A stretch of DNA of 64,000 bases from Holacanthus passer (lineage: Eukaryota > Chordata > Actinopteri > Pomacanthidae), in NCBI GenBank assembly GCA_025331565.1, contig JAFREQ010000030.1, forward strand, positions 1,426,001 to 1,490,000, read 5' to 3'. The notes beneath the pieces are model-generated. The model ran no database searches. It was not told the origin of the DNA and worked only from the letters and a program-made list of their open reading frames with translations. Shown here piece after piece: positions 33,262 to 43,452 of this stretch. Position 1 is the first letter of the stretch, and each line of letters starts with the position of its first letter. The position numbers and the translations under genes were made by a program.

Positions 33262-34330
33262 CTGCTGTGACAGGTGCATACTCAGGGTATAATGGTGTGG
33301 TCATCACCAAACAAAGCAAAAAAGATTTTAAACCAAAACAATGAGAACAATTGGAAACTGCGTGAGTTGGGTAATATTTCTCATTGGGTTTGTGACACCT
33401 TATACATTACATTCACAGTCATTTCTACCATTGTTAATATAAAAAATAAATATTGAGTATTTAAAAAAACATATAAACATATAAAAGACATATCTCTTGT
33501 GTATAAAGTAAAATAAGTTTAACCACAAATCCATATCCCTCGCTGTCATTTCCTCTCTGCTCCGGTGCAGGCTCGTGGCACTGACCATGGCCTTCGAGTT
33601 TAGAGGGACTGGGCTGAAATGAAATTGTCAATTTGAAGTCAGATGAAAAGCCATAGCAGCATCATTCACCTGCAGATCATCCTTCACAAACCTGCACGGC
33701 TGTCTTCACTGAGACGGCTGCAAAGGTTCTCAGATACACATCTGCAACACAACACATCCTGCTGCAGTTCACTGTAAAATATCAGCCGCTGAATCTGTGA
33801 AGTGTTACTTTGGCTGGAAATCCTTTAAAGGCAACATGTCGTTAATCTTTAATATGATCAGTAAATATGGTGAATATACTGTATTTTATCTGTATCATAT
33901 CCTTGCTGCAGTAATAACTAAATTCGCCCTCAGGGATCAATAGAGTTCATTTCATCTTCCTCCTTTACCTCCTTTAACAACAAGGGAGCAGTAAAAACAT
34001 CTTCTGCAACCGATGGTGCAGGCCCCCCATCTGAGCCAATCAACAACAAATACAAATTTATTTTTTTTACCTGGAATATGATGCGCTGTAATTTCAATCA
34101 AACTGTGAGATGCAGCATTTTTGAAGTTCTCCAGTAGTTCAAAATTTAATCTGCTGTGCCTGAGATATCATCATACTGTTTGCAGCCTAATTGTGATAAA
34201 AAGTATTATTTTCAAGAGAGGCACTATTTTTCCATAAAATCTGATCAGTGCTGCAAACAGAAGGAAACCCACAGTCGTCCTAATTGTGCAAACTAATTGT
34301 TATATGTTTGTAGTATTATGAGGACTAATC
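33262..34330. other. AT-rich non-coding DNA with a possible LINE tail
   Basis: TTCGCCCTCAGGGATCAATAG and AGTTCATTTCATC near 33923-33955 resemble the 3' end of a fish non-LTR element (typically CCCC..GGGGATCAATAAAGT), but the match is short and no body is seen. No gene is recognised. Confidence 0.4.
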
Positions 34331-34334
34331 CAGG

Positions 34335-34845
34335 TCTAACAGGTCACTGATGCTCTTGGTGTGTCTGTCTTTGTTGAAAATCTACCATTGCTCCCTCCAA
34401 GTCTGTGATGAACCGCCGCTCTGCAGGTGACACTCTTTGACTAAACACAATTACGAGAGAAAAGCCTCTACCAATAATCTCCCGCACCAGGATAAGGATC
34501 AGTGCTTGTAAAGTGTCTTTTATTCTAATGGCCTTCATTTTCACTCCCTGGCAAACGCTCACACTCTAAGAACTAAGAGCGCGCACACACGTCCGCAGAG
34601 CCGTGTACCGTGACCTCCCTCTGACACGGAGGGGGCAGCAGCGCCGAGGCGTGGCCCAGGGTTGGAGGGCATGAATCAAGATCACCATAAACAGAATTAA
34701 AAAGAATAAATACTTAGCTCTCATAGAGGCCAAGTGATTTATTCTACACATTCACAGCGCTGGCTGAACAGCAGCCGCCGAGAAATCAATATGTAATTAT
34801 AGACATCCTACCCTGGGCCGTTCCTCTCCCAGCATCCACCTCCCA
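34335..34845. promoter_or_regulatory. Strong candidate conserved non-coding element, CpG-containing
   Basis: Unique block. It includes ACACAATTACGAGAG, CTACCAATAATCTCCCGC and TTCTAATGGCCTTC, then a CpG-rich core near 34580-34660 (GAGCGCGCACACACGTCCGC; CAGCAGCGCCGAGGCGTGG). After that come GGCATGAATCAAGATCACC, GAATTAAAAAGAATAAATAC and CAATATGTAATTATAGAC. The alternation of CpG-rich and AATTA-rich words in unique DNA is enhancer- or promoter-like. No exon is evident. Confidence 0.42.
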
Positions 34846-34846
34846 C

Positions 34847-35152
34847 CACCGGCCCCGCACCAGCACCACCACCCTCAAAACAAATGTCAGAACAGCACCG
34901 AGCCCGGAACAAGGAGAACAAGAAATAAAAGACTTCTCCCTGGTGAGCACAGCCTCGTGTTTTGGTCTGTTTACTGTCTGTACATGCACAGTTTTGTGTC
35001 TTGGAGCCATATTGCATTTTCATTTCTGCTGGATTTGATTGAGATAAAGCACGAAAAAAAAAAGCATAGTTGGTCTACACTATGAGATACAACGTCAAAC
35101 AAATAGACAGGCTTTGTCAAAATGATAAAAATTATGTAGAATATTCGTCCAA
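34847..35152. other. Non-coding DNA
   Basis: Overlapping minus-strand frames cross the CACC-rich stretch at 34808-34875. None has a domain. An A11 run lies near 35054. Nothing recognised. Confidence 0.45.
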
Positions 35153-35154
35153 AT

Positions 35155-35520
35155 TTAAAGGAATAGTCTGATTTTAACTTGGCATAAAGCACCTCTAACA
35201 CTAAAGAATGAACATGTTATATAGTATTTGGTTTTCAATTTTACAGGGAGGCTATATGTCCGACTGTTTCTTGACTATCTGTCTGCAGGTTGACTGGTAA
35301 CATCACACTGACAGGAGGGACAGGGAGATTTTTTTTTTTTTTTTTTTACTGTTGGACAGAGGCTAGCTGTTTCCCCCTGCTTCCAGTCTTTATGCTAAGC
35401 TAAGCTAACCATCTCATTGCTCTAGCTACAGACTTAGTGTACAGACATAAAAGTGGCATCAATGTTCTCACCTAACTCTCAGCATGAAAGAGAATAAAGG
35501 TATTTCCCAAAAGACTCCAC
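35155..35520. mobile_element. Dispersed repeat family C, copy 2, internally inverted
   Basis: The left part (TTTAAAGGAATAGTCTGATT, GCACCTCTAACACTAAAG, TTTTACAGGGAGGCTATATG, CGACTGTTTCTTG) reads in + family orientation. The right part (GACAGAGGCTAGCTGTTTCC, CTTTATGCTAAGCTAAGCTA, ACAGACATAAAAGTGGCATC, ACCTAACTCTC, AATAAAGGTATTTCCC) reads as the reverse complement of another part of the same family. A T19 run separates them. It is therefore a head-to-head composite, either nested insertion or internal inversion. Confidence 0.66.
35329..35347. repeat. Poly-T run (T19)
   Basis: Uninterrupted T run at the junction between the two oppositely oriented halves of the family C repeat. It could be a slippage product or mark an insertion. 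Confidence 0.95.
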
Positions 35521-35527
35521 ATTTCTT

Positions 35528-35650
35528 AAGGTGTGTTCAGACTGAGCATAAAGTGAATTTTAAATTGACTCTCGTACATAAAGTCAATGCAAAGATTCAA
35601 GTAAGTGGATGTGACTTCGTCCTTGGTGGCGCGACGTGAGGAAAATAGCA
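35528..35650 (+). mobile_element. Dispersed repeat with AAGGTGTGTTCAGAC end
   Basis: AAGGTGTGTTCAGACTGAGC, then GTACATAAAGTCAATGCAAAG, GTGGATGTGACTTCGTCCTT and GGTGGCGCGACG. I recognise this as a common fish MITE-like repeat. It abuts the family C element. Related words (AATAAAGACTG, AAAAACAC, GGGTCAA, GTGTGAACAC-like) continue to about 35815 and recur weakly near 46205-46265. Confidence 0.5.
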
Positions 35651-36380
35651 GAAAGTTCCTGGTAAGTTTTGATCAGTTGAAGCTGAGTTTTCACACAAAC
35701 ACACCCGGGGGTGCTCGGTCGCTGCGTAGTTACAGCTACCGCTTGTACAGTTGGTACATTTTGTGGTGAACAAAGACTGACTGAAAAAACACCCAGGGGT
35801 CAAATTGTGTGAACACAGGGAGATGTTTATTCAATCAGTGATATCATTTAACACTTAAACAATCATTTGATACTCTAATTCAATCGATAATTTACATATT
35901 ATTGACATGCTCACTGTTGTAAGGTTTTGTCTTACAAAAGCCAAAAGTCTGATTAAGTGTCTCATAATTTTGACTTTGTGAAAATAAATTTTTATTGTTC
36001 CTAATTCTTAATCATAATGCTCTTTACTGCTAAATGGGCTTCCATAGTTTGAGAAAGCCACACAGACTTAGATATAAATAAATAAATATAGAACAGTAAC
36101 ACGAGAGGGAGTAACTTATGTGAAGACGAGAGAATATTTTATTATTTTAATATGGAATATTTTAGCTGCCTTTGAGTGATTCATGAGTGTTTGAAGAAGA
36201 TTTATTTGGATTTCTAAAGCAATCCATTGTCAGCCCCTCAGTGGCTTATTCTTTTTACAGGAAACCACTAAAATCTGTGTGCACTGATGAGTTTATTGTA
36301 AAATATGTAAAGACATAAACTAGTCTAAGAATATTTTAAATTGTATCTAATCAAGAAAACCAAGGGGTAATGGTCTCGGG
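35650..36380. other. AT-rich non-coding DNA
   Basis: After the possible repeat extension to 35815 the sequence is AT-rich with no open frame of note. AAATAAATAAATA occurs near 36075. Nothing else recognised. Confidence 0.45.
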
Positions 36381-36980
36381 ATGCCAGATTATATTTCTCA
36401 TGTGCATCCACGGCTAAAAAAGTTTAGCTCACGCTTCATACTGGCGTCTCCTCTGTGTCCCATGTGGTCATTGATACAGGCCTCGGTGGGCGCTGCAGGC
36501 CCTGACACATTGATGAACAGCTGTACAGGTCTGAACTCATGCTCATCGCTCTGTGCTCACTCCCAGCTAAATCAATGGCGTAACCAGTCAATGCTTGCCC
36601 ACACTCAAGCTATTGCCAAGACCTTATCTGGCCCTGGCAGTTTAACACTGACCCCTGCACAGGTAGTGGGAGACACACTAATCCATCTCTCCGAGCCCAG
36701 ACAGACTCATCTCATCTCATCCCGGCTATCTCCCCCCCCCTCTGTCTCTCACCCGTTCTGTTACTCAAACACATTTTCTTCCCTCTCCTTCAGTTTCTCC
36801 CTTCATATCCCGCACTGTTTCATTTTCCCTGTATCTGTGGACTCATCTATTTCCCCCGCTGCTGCATTTCTCTCTGTATCCTGATCCATCTCTAAACCCC
36901 CCCACACCTCGTCCGAAGCACTCTCCCCACGTCCTCCCTGCTCTCGCCGTGGGTGCCTCCCGGTCTGGCTATGGGAGACG
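36380..36980. other. Non-coding DNA with a pyrimidine-rich tract
   Basis: A 167-codon + frame (36381-36884) covers this stretch. Its second half is Ser/Pro/Phe-rich because the DNA from about 36720 to 36930 is a CT/C-rich tract. Its first half has no recognisable domain. I treat the frame as chance. Confidence 0.45.
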
Positions 36981-36984
36981 GCGC

Positions 36985-37310
36985 TCTGGTCAAATTGACA
37001 CACACATCATTGCCTATCAATATCTGCTCTCAATGAGGGCTGAAATGATTGGGAACTGGAGCTGTTTTGATTCGCCTCCCCCTCCTTCCGCCTCGGGCTC
37101 CAGCGTTTGATTACAAAGAGCTTCTGTGGAGCCGCACAAGAATGTCTGAAAATATCTCAGTATCCATAATAGCCATATGGAAGCGAAGTCATTTGATGCA
37201 ACACACCTCTCGGATTATTGCAGAGGAACAAGTGTTAGCAGCAGATTGAGACTGCGGCAGAAAGCGAACGTTGCTTATGGCGTCATCATTGTGGAAACAA
37301 TTAGCTGATG
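36985..37310. promoter_or_regulatory. Candidate conserved non-coding element
   Basis: Unique block: ACACATCATTGCCTATCAAT, GAGGGCTGAAATGATTGGG, GCGTTTGATTACAAAGAGC, CTCAGTATCCATAATAGCC and TCGGATTATTGCAGAGG. GATTA-type words are regularly spaced in balanced-composition DNA, with no repeat signature. Inferred enhancer. Confidence 0.4.
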
Positions 37311-37311
37311 T

Positions 37312-38830
37312 TGCGAAAGCAAAAAACACATCTTAACTAAACACTGTTTCTGTAGTTAATCTATGAGAGAACACATCCCACTGGATGCCTTGTGTCGTTA
37401 ATGTGAACATCTCAGTGTGAGACTGACCTTGACAACAAAGCTCTGCAAAGGACCTTCCACCCAAGACCAAACAACACTACGTTCGTGGCAAACATAATAA
37501 AAGATGAAAATACAGCCACTCTCTAATTTTTGAATAAAAAACTGCTAAATAAATGGGTTTCCATCCACCAAATTTACGAACCATGAACCGTGTTGCCACA
37601 TAGCTGAATGAGCAAAACAGGCCCAGACGGCCTGCAATTTTTGTCGCACCACTCCAGATACCAAATAATACAAACAGATTTCAATTACATCAGCTTGTAT
37701 TGTAGCCTGTACGAGATCAGATATGTGAATGTTTCATATCTGAAATAAACCAGAGTTGCATTAGCAGGCATGTTGGGAACAATGTTTGAGAAAATTACAG
37801 TAAATAGGGCGCAGTTATATTGAGAAGCAATATTTATGTGATTTCTTTCCCCCTTCTGTCATAACACACGCTATTTCAGTGTCTCTTAGTCCAAATTCAA
37901 ATCAGCACAAGGCACAAATGACCCAAGAAAAACAGCACAATGCTCAAAGAATCAACTGCAAAAATGTCCTAAAATAACAATGATGTTATTTCGATGGCCA
38001 TCAGAACTGCATCCAATCCCAGTGCAGCGGGAGCCCTGTTGGTCAGTCAGACACCATTGTGGTTGCAATTTCTTGGACAGTGATTATGATGCACTTTAAG
38101 CAGAATGTTATAAAAGATCTACTTGTAAAGCAGGAGGCTGCTAAACTGTATGTTAAACTACTGATAGTCTTCAACATTATCACAGATGTAGAACTATAGA
38201 ACTATATTTGACATCAGGGAATTTTCAGTTCATCGTGACTTTGTAATCCAGAAGATAGACAGATTGCAGATAGGAAGGCTGGCAGCATTTTAGAAATTCT
38301 CCAACCATTTGAGACATTTGAAAGTCTGTTCAACAAATTTTATTTTATTGTGCATTTGAAACATTGCAAATCCTTAGTTTTATATTAATATCACTGTGTG
38401 AAATCAGCAGTTATGCGATGTGTACAGGTCGGAATGATAAAGAGGCCTGAACTATGACATTATAGTTATTGTATTAATTATTTGAAATGGTTGTATGTTG
38501 CTGTACTGTCTGGTGATATATATGTAAATGAAGCTCTCTGTATTTTGGAGCCACCATACAAGTCAGTGAAAAAATAATGTGCTCTAGAAAAGATGTTTTA
38601 TCTGTAACAACAATTAAATATAGGTATATAATAAAGATATGCATGCATTGTAATAATACATAATAATACAGTCTCTAATCATCAAACATTTGTACATGCT
38701 GAAAACTGATGTAAATTCTTCCGTCAAGTCCTCATACTTACATGACAAAACAGGTCACATGTCAGTGCCTTTCTAAACAGCACAGAATAAAGTTTCAGAA
38801 CCAACTCAAATGCTAATTGTTTACGGTAAT
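37312..38830. other. AT-rich non-coding DNA
   Basis: No gene. GGGTTTCCATCCACCAAATTT near 37556 resembles a word found in fish repeats, but an element could not be delimited. TAATAATACATAATAATACA at 38651-38670 is a short decanucleotide duplication. All frames are broken. Confidence 0.48.
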
Positions 38831-38832
38831 AA

Positions 38833-38966
38833 AGTGAAGGGACCGCCAAAGTTATTGCAATCCATCCAATAGCTGTTTCACTCAAACCCCAAAGTGTATC
38901 ACCAAAGTCATTAGTTGTCTTTCTCTGGGGACCATGAATGTCTGTACCAAGTCATTTAATAGTTGG
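38833..38966 (-). mobile_element. Dispersed repeat family B, copy 1
   Basis: GTTATTGCAATCCATCCAAT, AGCTGTTTCACTCAAACCCC, CACCAAAGTCATTAG, CTGGGGACCATGAATGTCTG and TACCAAGTCATTTAATAGTTG read as the reverse complement of the family B unit. In + orientation that unit contains AACTATTGGATGGATTG, ACATTCATG and CCCAGAGGATG words. Short fragment, no coding capacity. Confidence 0.62.
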
Positions 38967-39248
38967 TGACACATATTTAAGTCTGTCATGTCATCAATGC
39001 TGTAATTCTACACCATAAACACACGCCACCAACAAGAAATGTCTTTTTTTCATTAAAGCAGAGCTAAAATTAAAAAATAACAATTATATCCTCATGGTTT
39101 CAGGAAATATTATATTATATAATAAAAACATTAAAACCGACTATATTTGCCAAGAGCTGCTCCAGCGATAATCAGTTAACCAGACCACATGTGGGAAATA
39201 AAATATTCTTTGGTTGCAACAAGTCAAAGTTCTTTTATTTGCATCAGT

Positions 39249-39310
39249 CATCCATCTATCCATTCATTCATTCATCCATTCATTCATTCATCCAATCATT
39301 CATTCAGTCA
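39249..39310. repeat. (ATTC)n microsatellite
   Basis: Imperfect array of ATTC/CATC units, continuing as CAGTCAGGCATTTATTTATC. Explains the Ile/His/Ser runs in overlapping frames. Confidence 0.92.
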
Positions 39311-39311
39311 G

Positions 39312-39990
39312 GCATTTATTTATCTATTTAAACTTGAAGCAGGGGCCTTATGTCTTCTGTGTGGTCACCAACATGTTACAGTGGCGACTAATGTTTTCTA
39401 CAATGAAATTTCATCACACACTAAGAAAACCAGTGTATAGTATGAAAAACATAAAAAACGTGAAAGGAATACATATTTGTGTAAAACACATTTTTCATGC
39501 TTTGCCAAAAAAATTGCATGTGGAATTTGGATCAGCATGAGTGCTCTCATCCTTCTCCCTCTGTCTCGACTCCTCACCTCTCTCTGGAGGAATTTGAAAC
39601 ACACATCTATCCCTAAAGTGTAGACGGAAGCAAAGATTTGCCAAGAGAAACGTAGAAAGAAGCTATTTGATAGTGGCGGCTTTAAATACTTCACATATGG
39701 GACCAGAGAAAAAATGTTTAACTGAAACTAACAACAAGCACGGTGAAAGAGACAATGTGAAAAGAGAGGTGAGGAGAGAGAAAGAGACTAGAGTTAAATG
39801 TGTGATGTGCTATGATACGCTGAACTTCAACTAGAATTAAAGAGAGAGGCAGAAATTGAGAGCGAGGAGCAGAGAGACAATGATGTGAACAAGAGGGAAC
39901 AAAGACGGAGAGGCAGGAAGGACAGGTGACGGCGCTGGTGGAGTCAGCCAGGGTCTTCAAAGTCCTTTATCCTCAGTCCTCTTCAGGGGA
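39312..39990. other. Non-coding DNA, purine-rich towards the right
   Basis: From about 39740 to 39930 the + strand is purine-rich (GAGAGA, AAAGAGAC). Overlapping short frames on both strands, none with a domain. Nothing recognised. Confidence 0.48.
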
Positions 39991-40015
39991 GTGTGTGTGT
40001 GTGTGTGTGTGTGTG
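39991..40015. repeat. (GT)n microsatellite
   Basis: About twelve GT units followed by GCGTGAGTGAGAC. Confidence 0.95.
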
Positions 40016-40555
40016 CGTGAGTGAGACAGTTGATATGTTTGCGTGTGCTGGACACATGCTGGCTTTTGAAATAACATTTCATTGCCTCTTAGGAAGCTCA
40101 AAGTCAAGATTGGCTTTCATTTTAGAAATACATGTTGCTTTACTTTCAATACAAGAAAAAACTTGTGGAAGGTACTTTTCTGTCCGTGATTGATTTTGGT
40201 TGCACATTGTGTGCATGCATGCAGCCTCCTGCACTTGATTCAACTCTTGGTTGGAGTGACCACTGGCAGACATCAGCACAGGTGTATTCTTATTGATAAA
40301 GAGATACTGGGTAAACCACCAGCTTACTCATGCACCTTCTCGCAGCGCTCTTCAAAGTAGTTGCTTTACAATGTGCGCTGGGTTTTGACAGATGTGGGGA
40401 AACTGCATTTTCCTACTATGCACCATGGGAATAATCTGCAAAAAGATCTAAAATTAGACACTTTTATATCTATTGATGAATTTAACACATTGTGAATTTA
40501 TCACAAATAATGTGGTGAAGGAGGCATGTGGTTGTTTTTCGTGTTTGAATTGTGG
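40016..40555. other. Non-coding DNA, nothing recognised
   Basis: Balanced to AT-leaning sequence with short frames only. No repeat family or motif cluster that I can support. Confidence 0.48.
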
Positions 40556-40559
40556 CTTT

Positions 40560-40705
40560 TTGTATATCACACTGCACATGTTGCATTTTAATATGCTATG
40601 AATTTGCATGGCCACTACCTTGACCTGGACTCTATTGTAAGAGAGATTTTTGATCTCAACAGGACATCCTGGGAAATAAAGGTAAAATGAATAAGTAAAG
40701 GGCAG
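40560..40705 (+). mobile_element. Non-LTR retrotransposon 3' tail remnant
   Basis: CTACCTTGACCTGGACTCTA, TTGTAAGAGAGATTTTTGATCT, then CAACAGGACATCCTGGGAAAT with AAATAAAGGTAAAATGAATAAG. A GAGATTTTTGATCTCAA segment just before a short AT tail is a hallmark I remember from fish LINE/SINE 3' ends. No body is preserved upstream. Confidence 0.5.
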
Positions 40706-40850
40706 ATGAAACATGATAAAGTGCCCTCTATTGTGCTCGTCGAGTGGAGAAAATGTGATGAAGTGCCCTCTAGGGTGCCCTTTCAGTGGAGAGTTGTGAC
40801 GCAATGCATTAAATGGTGCCCTTAAAATGGAGAAAACCTAATGCAGGGCT
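40706..40850. repeat. Decayed minisatellite, about 45-50 bp period
   Basis: Three degenerate units are visible, each with a GTGCCCT word followed 20-30 bp later by GTGGAGA or ATGGAGA: around 40721/40744, 40763/40788 and 40817/40828. The minus strand therefore reads a repeated GHFI-F motif. The GTGCCCTCTAGGGT word (40763-40776) is, on the minus strand, a 12/14 match to the CTCF core. Confidence 0.6.
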
Positions 40851-40851
40851 A

Positions 40852-41058
40852 CACCGGCTGCCCTACATGCAAGGAAATTAGTGCCCATGTGCCTCTAAAT
40901 GGCTAAATAGTTGATAGCTGTGCGTTTTAATTACAGAGGCGTCGTGGTTATACTTCTGTTATACATCTGATTTACATAATAAAACTATTTTGATCTCAAC
41001 CAGGGTTTGGAACTGCTGCACCATAAATGCATCACAACTGGGGTCCTTTTTTATTTTC
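40852..41058. other. Non-coding DNA, nothing recognised
   Basis: Short stretch between a minisatellite and a candidate CNE. CTGCCCTACATGC and GTGCCCATGTGCC echo the minisatellite's GTGCCC words, so the array may once have extended here. Confidence 0.4.
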
Positions 41059-41059
41059 T

Positions 41060-41400
41060 TGCCCCTCAGACAGCCTGTCCGCCGCTGAGTGAAGGAGTGA
41101 AGGCCGGATCGCCAGTAGGCATTGGCATTTAAGATTCATTATGGGCAACGGTGCCTGTTTCAACAGGGAGAAACTCAGCCGTCACCCTGATATATGATAT
41201 GAGTGTTTCCCCCTAAATTCTGACGGCCCATGGTATTTAACAAGTGATATTTATCTGCCCTCCTTCTCTTTCCCCCTCCCACTCTTGGTAATAGATGCAC
41301 GTTGACATTCTGCTTGGTTTTAAGGAGCTACTGTAAATAAGCAGGATAAAGCCTTTGTGGATGTGTTTGTATCTGAGAGAGATCAGGGCCCACCAGCAAC
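41060..41400. promoter_or_regulatory. Candidate conserved non-coding element
   Basis: Unique block: GGCATTGGCATTTAAGATTC, ATTATGGGCAACGGTGCC, GATATATGATATGAGTG, CATGGTATTTAACAAGTG, GGTAATAGATGCACGTTGAC and CTGTAAATAAGCAGGATAAAG. Balanced composition, no repeat signature, no notable frame. Inferred enhancer. Confidence 0.4.
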
Positions 41401-41401
41401 T

Positions 41402-41740
41402 GCGTTGGACACTGGCTTCCAGGGTTTCAAGACCGAGACTGGACAGTCGTCCTGCAGGTCTCTGTGCTCCGTCAGAGCGGTGAACTGTCTATGAAGCTGG
41501 AGCTGCTCCGGTGTGGAGAAGGTCTGAGTCAGTGAATGTCTCACAGAGAGGATTAAGTGTTAAATTCAGACATCTGTGAGCTTTGGGGACCGACACTAGC
41601 TGAAGTCAGGTTAAGGCAGTTAAGGCAACTTTTTCTATACGCCTCCCTTTAGACTGGAAAAGAAATCATGACCATCCTACACCAGGGGGCAGGCACGAGT
41701 TCAGTTCTTAGTGATGCTACCAGTGTGAAGGGAGGGCAAT
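41402..41740. other. Non-coding DNA
   Basis: GC-balanced to 41530, then ordinary. Contains the CTCF-like word at 41679-41692. TTAAGGCAGTTAAGGCAAC near 41612 is a short direct duplication. No gene. Confidence 0.45.
41679..41692 (+). promoter_or_regulatory. CTCF-like motif
   Basis: ACACCAGGGGGCAG matches the CTCF core consensus at 13 of 14 positions. It stands just outside family B repeat DNA. Motif evidence only. Confidence 0.42.
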
Positions 41741-42320
41741 GTTTTTTCTGTCTTGTGGTCCATCACTTTGCTCCAGACTGGAATACCTCAACAATGAGGC
41801 TATTGGATGTATTTCCATGAAAGTTTGTAGACATTCATGCTGCCCAGAAGATGAATCCTACTGACTTTTACGATTCATCTAGCAACGGCAGCAGGTTGAC
41901 ATTTTTGTTTTGAGTAAATTGTCACAACAATTATTGGAAGGAAATTTGTTGGGCAGTCATTGTCCCCAGAGGATAGATTGTAATAAAAATGGCAATTCCA
42001 TGACTTGTCATCTAGTGGCATCACCAGGTAGAAATTTGGTTTATGGCCTAATACCTGCAAAACTAATAACATCTGCATCACTATCATCATAAAATCTATT
42101 TTGTGTGTGTGTGTGTGCAAAGTGCAAATTATTCAATGTTAGCATTCTGATGAGTTAGACTAAGATGGTGAATATGGTATTTATACTAAACATTATGCTA
42201 AAAATAAAAATGTTAGCATTATCATTGTGAGTATTTTAGCATGCCAGCATTTGCATTTACCTAGTAGAGCCTCACAGAGCTGTTAATGTATCGTAGCTGC
42301 AGACGCTTAGTCTTGTTATG
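41741..42320 (+). mobile_element. Dispersed repeat family B, copy 2
   Basis: CCATCACTTTGCTCCAGACTGG, ACATTCATGCTGCCCAGAAG, ATGAATCCTACTGACTTTTA, CAACAATTATTGGAAGG, CATCTAGTGGCATCACCAGG, TATGGCCTAATACCTGCAAA, GATGGTGAATATGGTATTTA, TTAGCATTATCATTGTGAG and CCTCACAGAGCTGTTAATG. This is the order of a very common acanthomorph repeat with internal sub-repeats. A (TG)8 array lies inside at 42102-42117. No coding capacity. Confidence 0.72.
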
Positions 42321-42321
42321 A

Positions 42322-43075
42322 GCCATTAACAGTATTGTAAATTGAAACTGAAATTAGTCAAGTTACCTTTACATTTCTTTTATGTTCAAATGAAAAATAA
42401 AAAACTAAACCTCAGCAGAGTTTTTAGAGATAAGGCTCTGCCACATGGAAAGTGAAGCCAAGAGTGAAAGGCTTTGTTTTCTTGACTTTTGGTGGGACGT
42501 TTGCTTGATGAGAATATTTTTATTTCCTTCCCTACTAAAAATATGCCAGTTCTTATACTTACTGTAACATCTTGTTTTGTTGTATTCATCTTCTCAACCT
42601 TGGTGGTTTACATCTTCCAGGTCTGGGAACAGTTTAGTAAATGCAGTGACATAAATGCTGGCTTTATGTTATAGAGGAAAAACTGTTTACAATGAAATGC
42701 TGTAAAGAAATGTATAGCACTGCCATTTTTATCATCATGTAGAGAATGCAGGGAATAAAGATTTCACTGCGTGTACAATTCTTTCTGTCAGGCTTCCTGA
42801 CAATCATGCATTTTGAGTTATTTACCTTTGTAACCTGTTCTCATAATGTGAATGCCTGCCATGCTTGCAGGGGCCGTTTTATAGCCTAGCTGGCACAACA
42901 CAACCTCGGCCTGTGTTTGGCATGCCAGTGTTTGTTTTGTGATAATGTGAGCATGAATAAATGTTACAATTGCGCACATGTACTCGTGTGGCTGTGCAGC
43001 TGAGGTTTAAATACATACATTCTCTTGGCGTGCATGGGCGTAACACAAAGAGTCTCTGTTTGTGTCTGCAGAGTC
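42322..43075. other. Non-coding DNA, nothing firmly recognised
   Basis: AT-leaning sequence. TGCAGGGAATAAAGATTTCACTG near 42748 resembles a retroposon tail word but is too short to call. No gene. Confidence 0.45.
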
Positions 43076-43079
43076 ATAT

Positions 43080-43390
43080 CAGCTATTTCAGCCTTGTCTC
43101 TTGAGCATACATCACATTCATCTGGCACTGTCCACTAGAGGCTTTTTCCCAAAAGATCTTTGTACCAGTGAAGCAAAAAGGCCTCAAATCAGACCAGCTG
43201 CATCCTTTGCTTTGGGCTATGTGGCATAGATATGAAGGCAACTCCAGTCTTCCTCCGTGCAGGCTGTTTTCATTCGCCCCCAAGCAGAGCCGCGTACAGC
43301 CCAGCATGGCAAATCTCTGCTGGTTGCCTCGCATTTTCTCATCATCATTCCTCACCTGGGGAGCTGGATCCAGCCGCGGATGCATATGTG
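43080..43390. promoter_or_regulatory. Candidate conserved non-coding element
   Basis: Unique block: CATCACATTCATCTGGCACTG, GGCAAATCTCTGCTGGTTGC, GCATTTTCTCATCATCATTCC and CAGCCGCGGATGCATATG. It is crossed by overlapping open frames on both strands, including a 194-codon minus-strand frame that is Pro/Ser/Leu-rich in the adjacent pyrimidine-rich DNA. None has a domain. Regulatory role inferred. Confidence 0.3.
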
Positions 43391-43399
43391 ACGGGAGGC

Positions 43400-43452
43400 A
43401 AAGAGAGAGAGAGAGGACAAGAGAGAAAGAGAGACAGAGGGGGGAGAGGGAG
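43400..43452. repeat. (GA)n-rich purine tract
   Basis: GAGAGA runs interrupted by C and A, then G6 and GAGAGGGAGATG. The purine-rich composition continues with G-rich words near 43560-43660. Source of Arg/Glu and Ser/Leu runs in overlapping frames. Confidence 0.88.

Noticed and set aside
36381..36884. 167-codon plus-strand frame
   Set aside because: The second half is a pyrimidine tract translated as Ser/Pro/Phe runs; the first half has no recognisable content.
39249..43452. Possible CRISPR-like or direct-repeat array from ATTC, GA and minisatellite repeats
   Set aside because: These are simple repeats or a decayed minisatellite without regular spacers, and the genome is clearly vertebrate.
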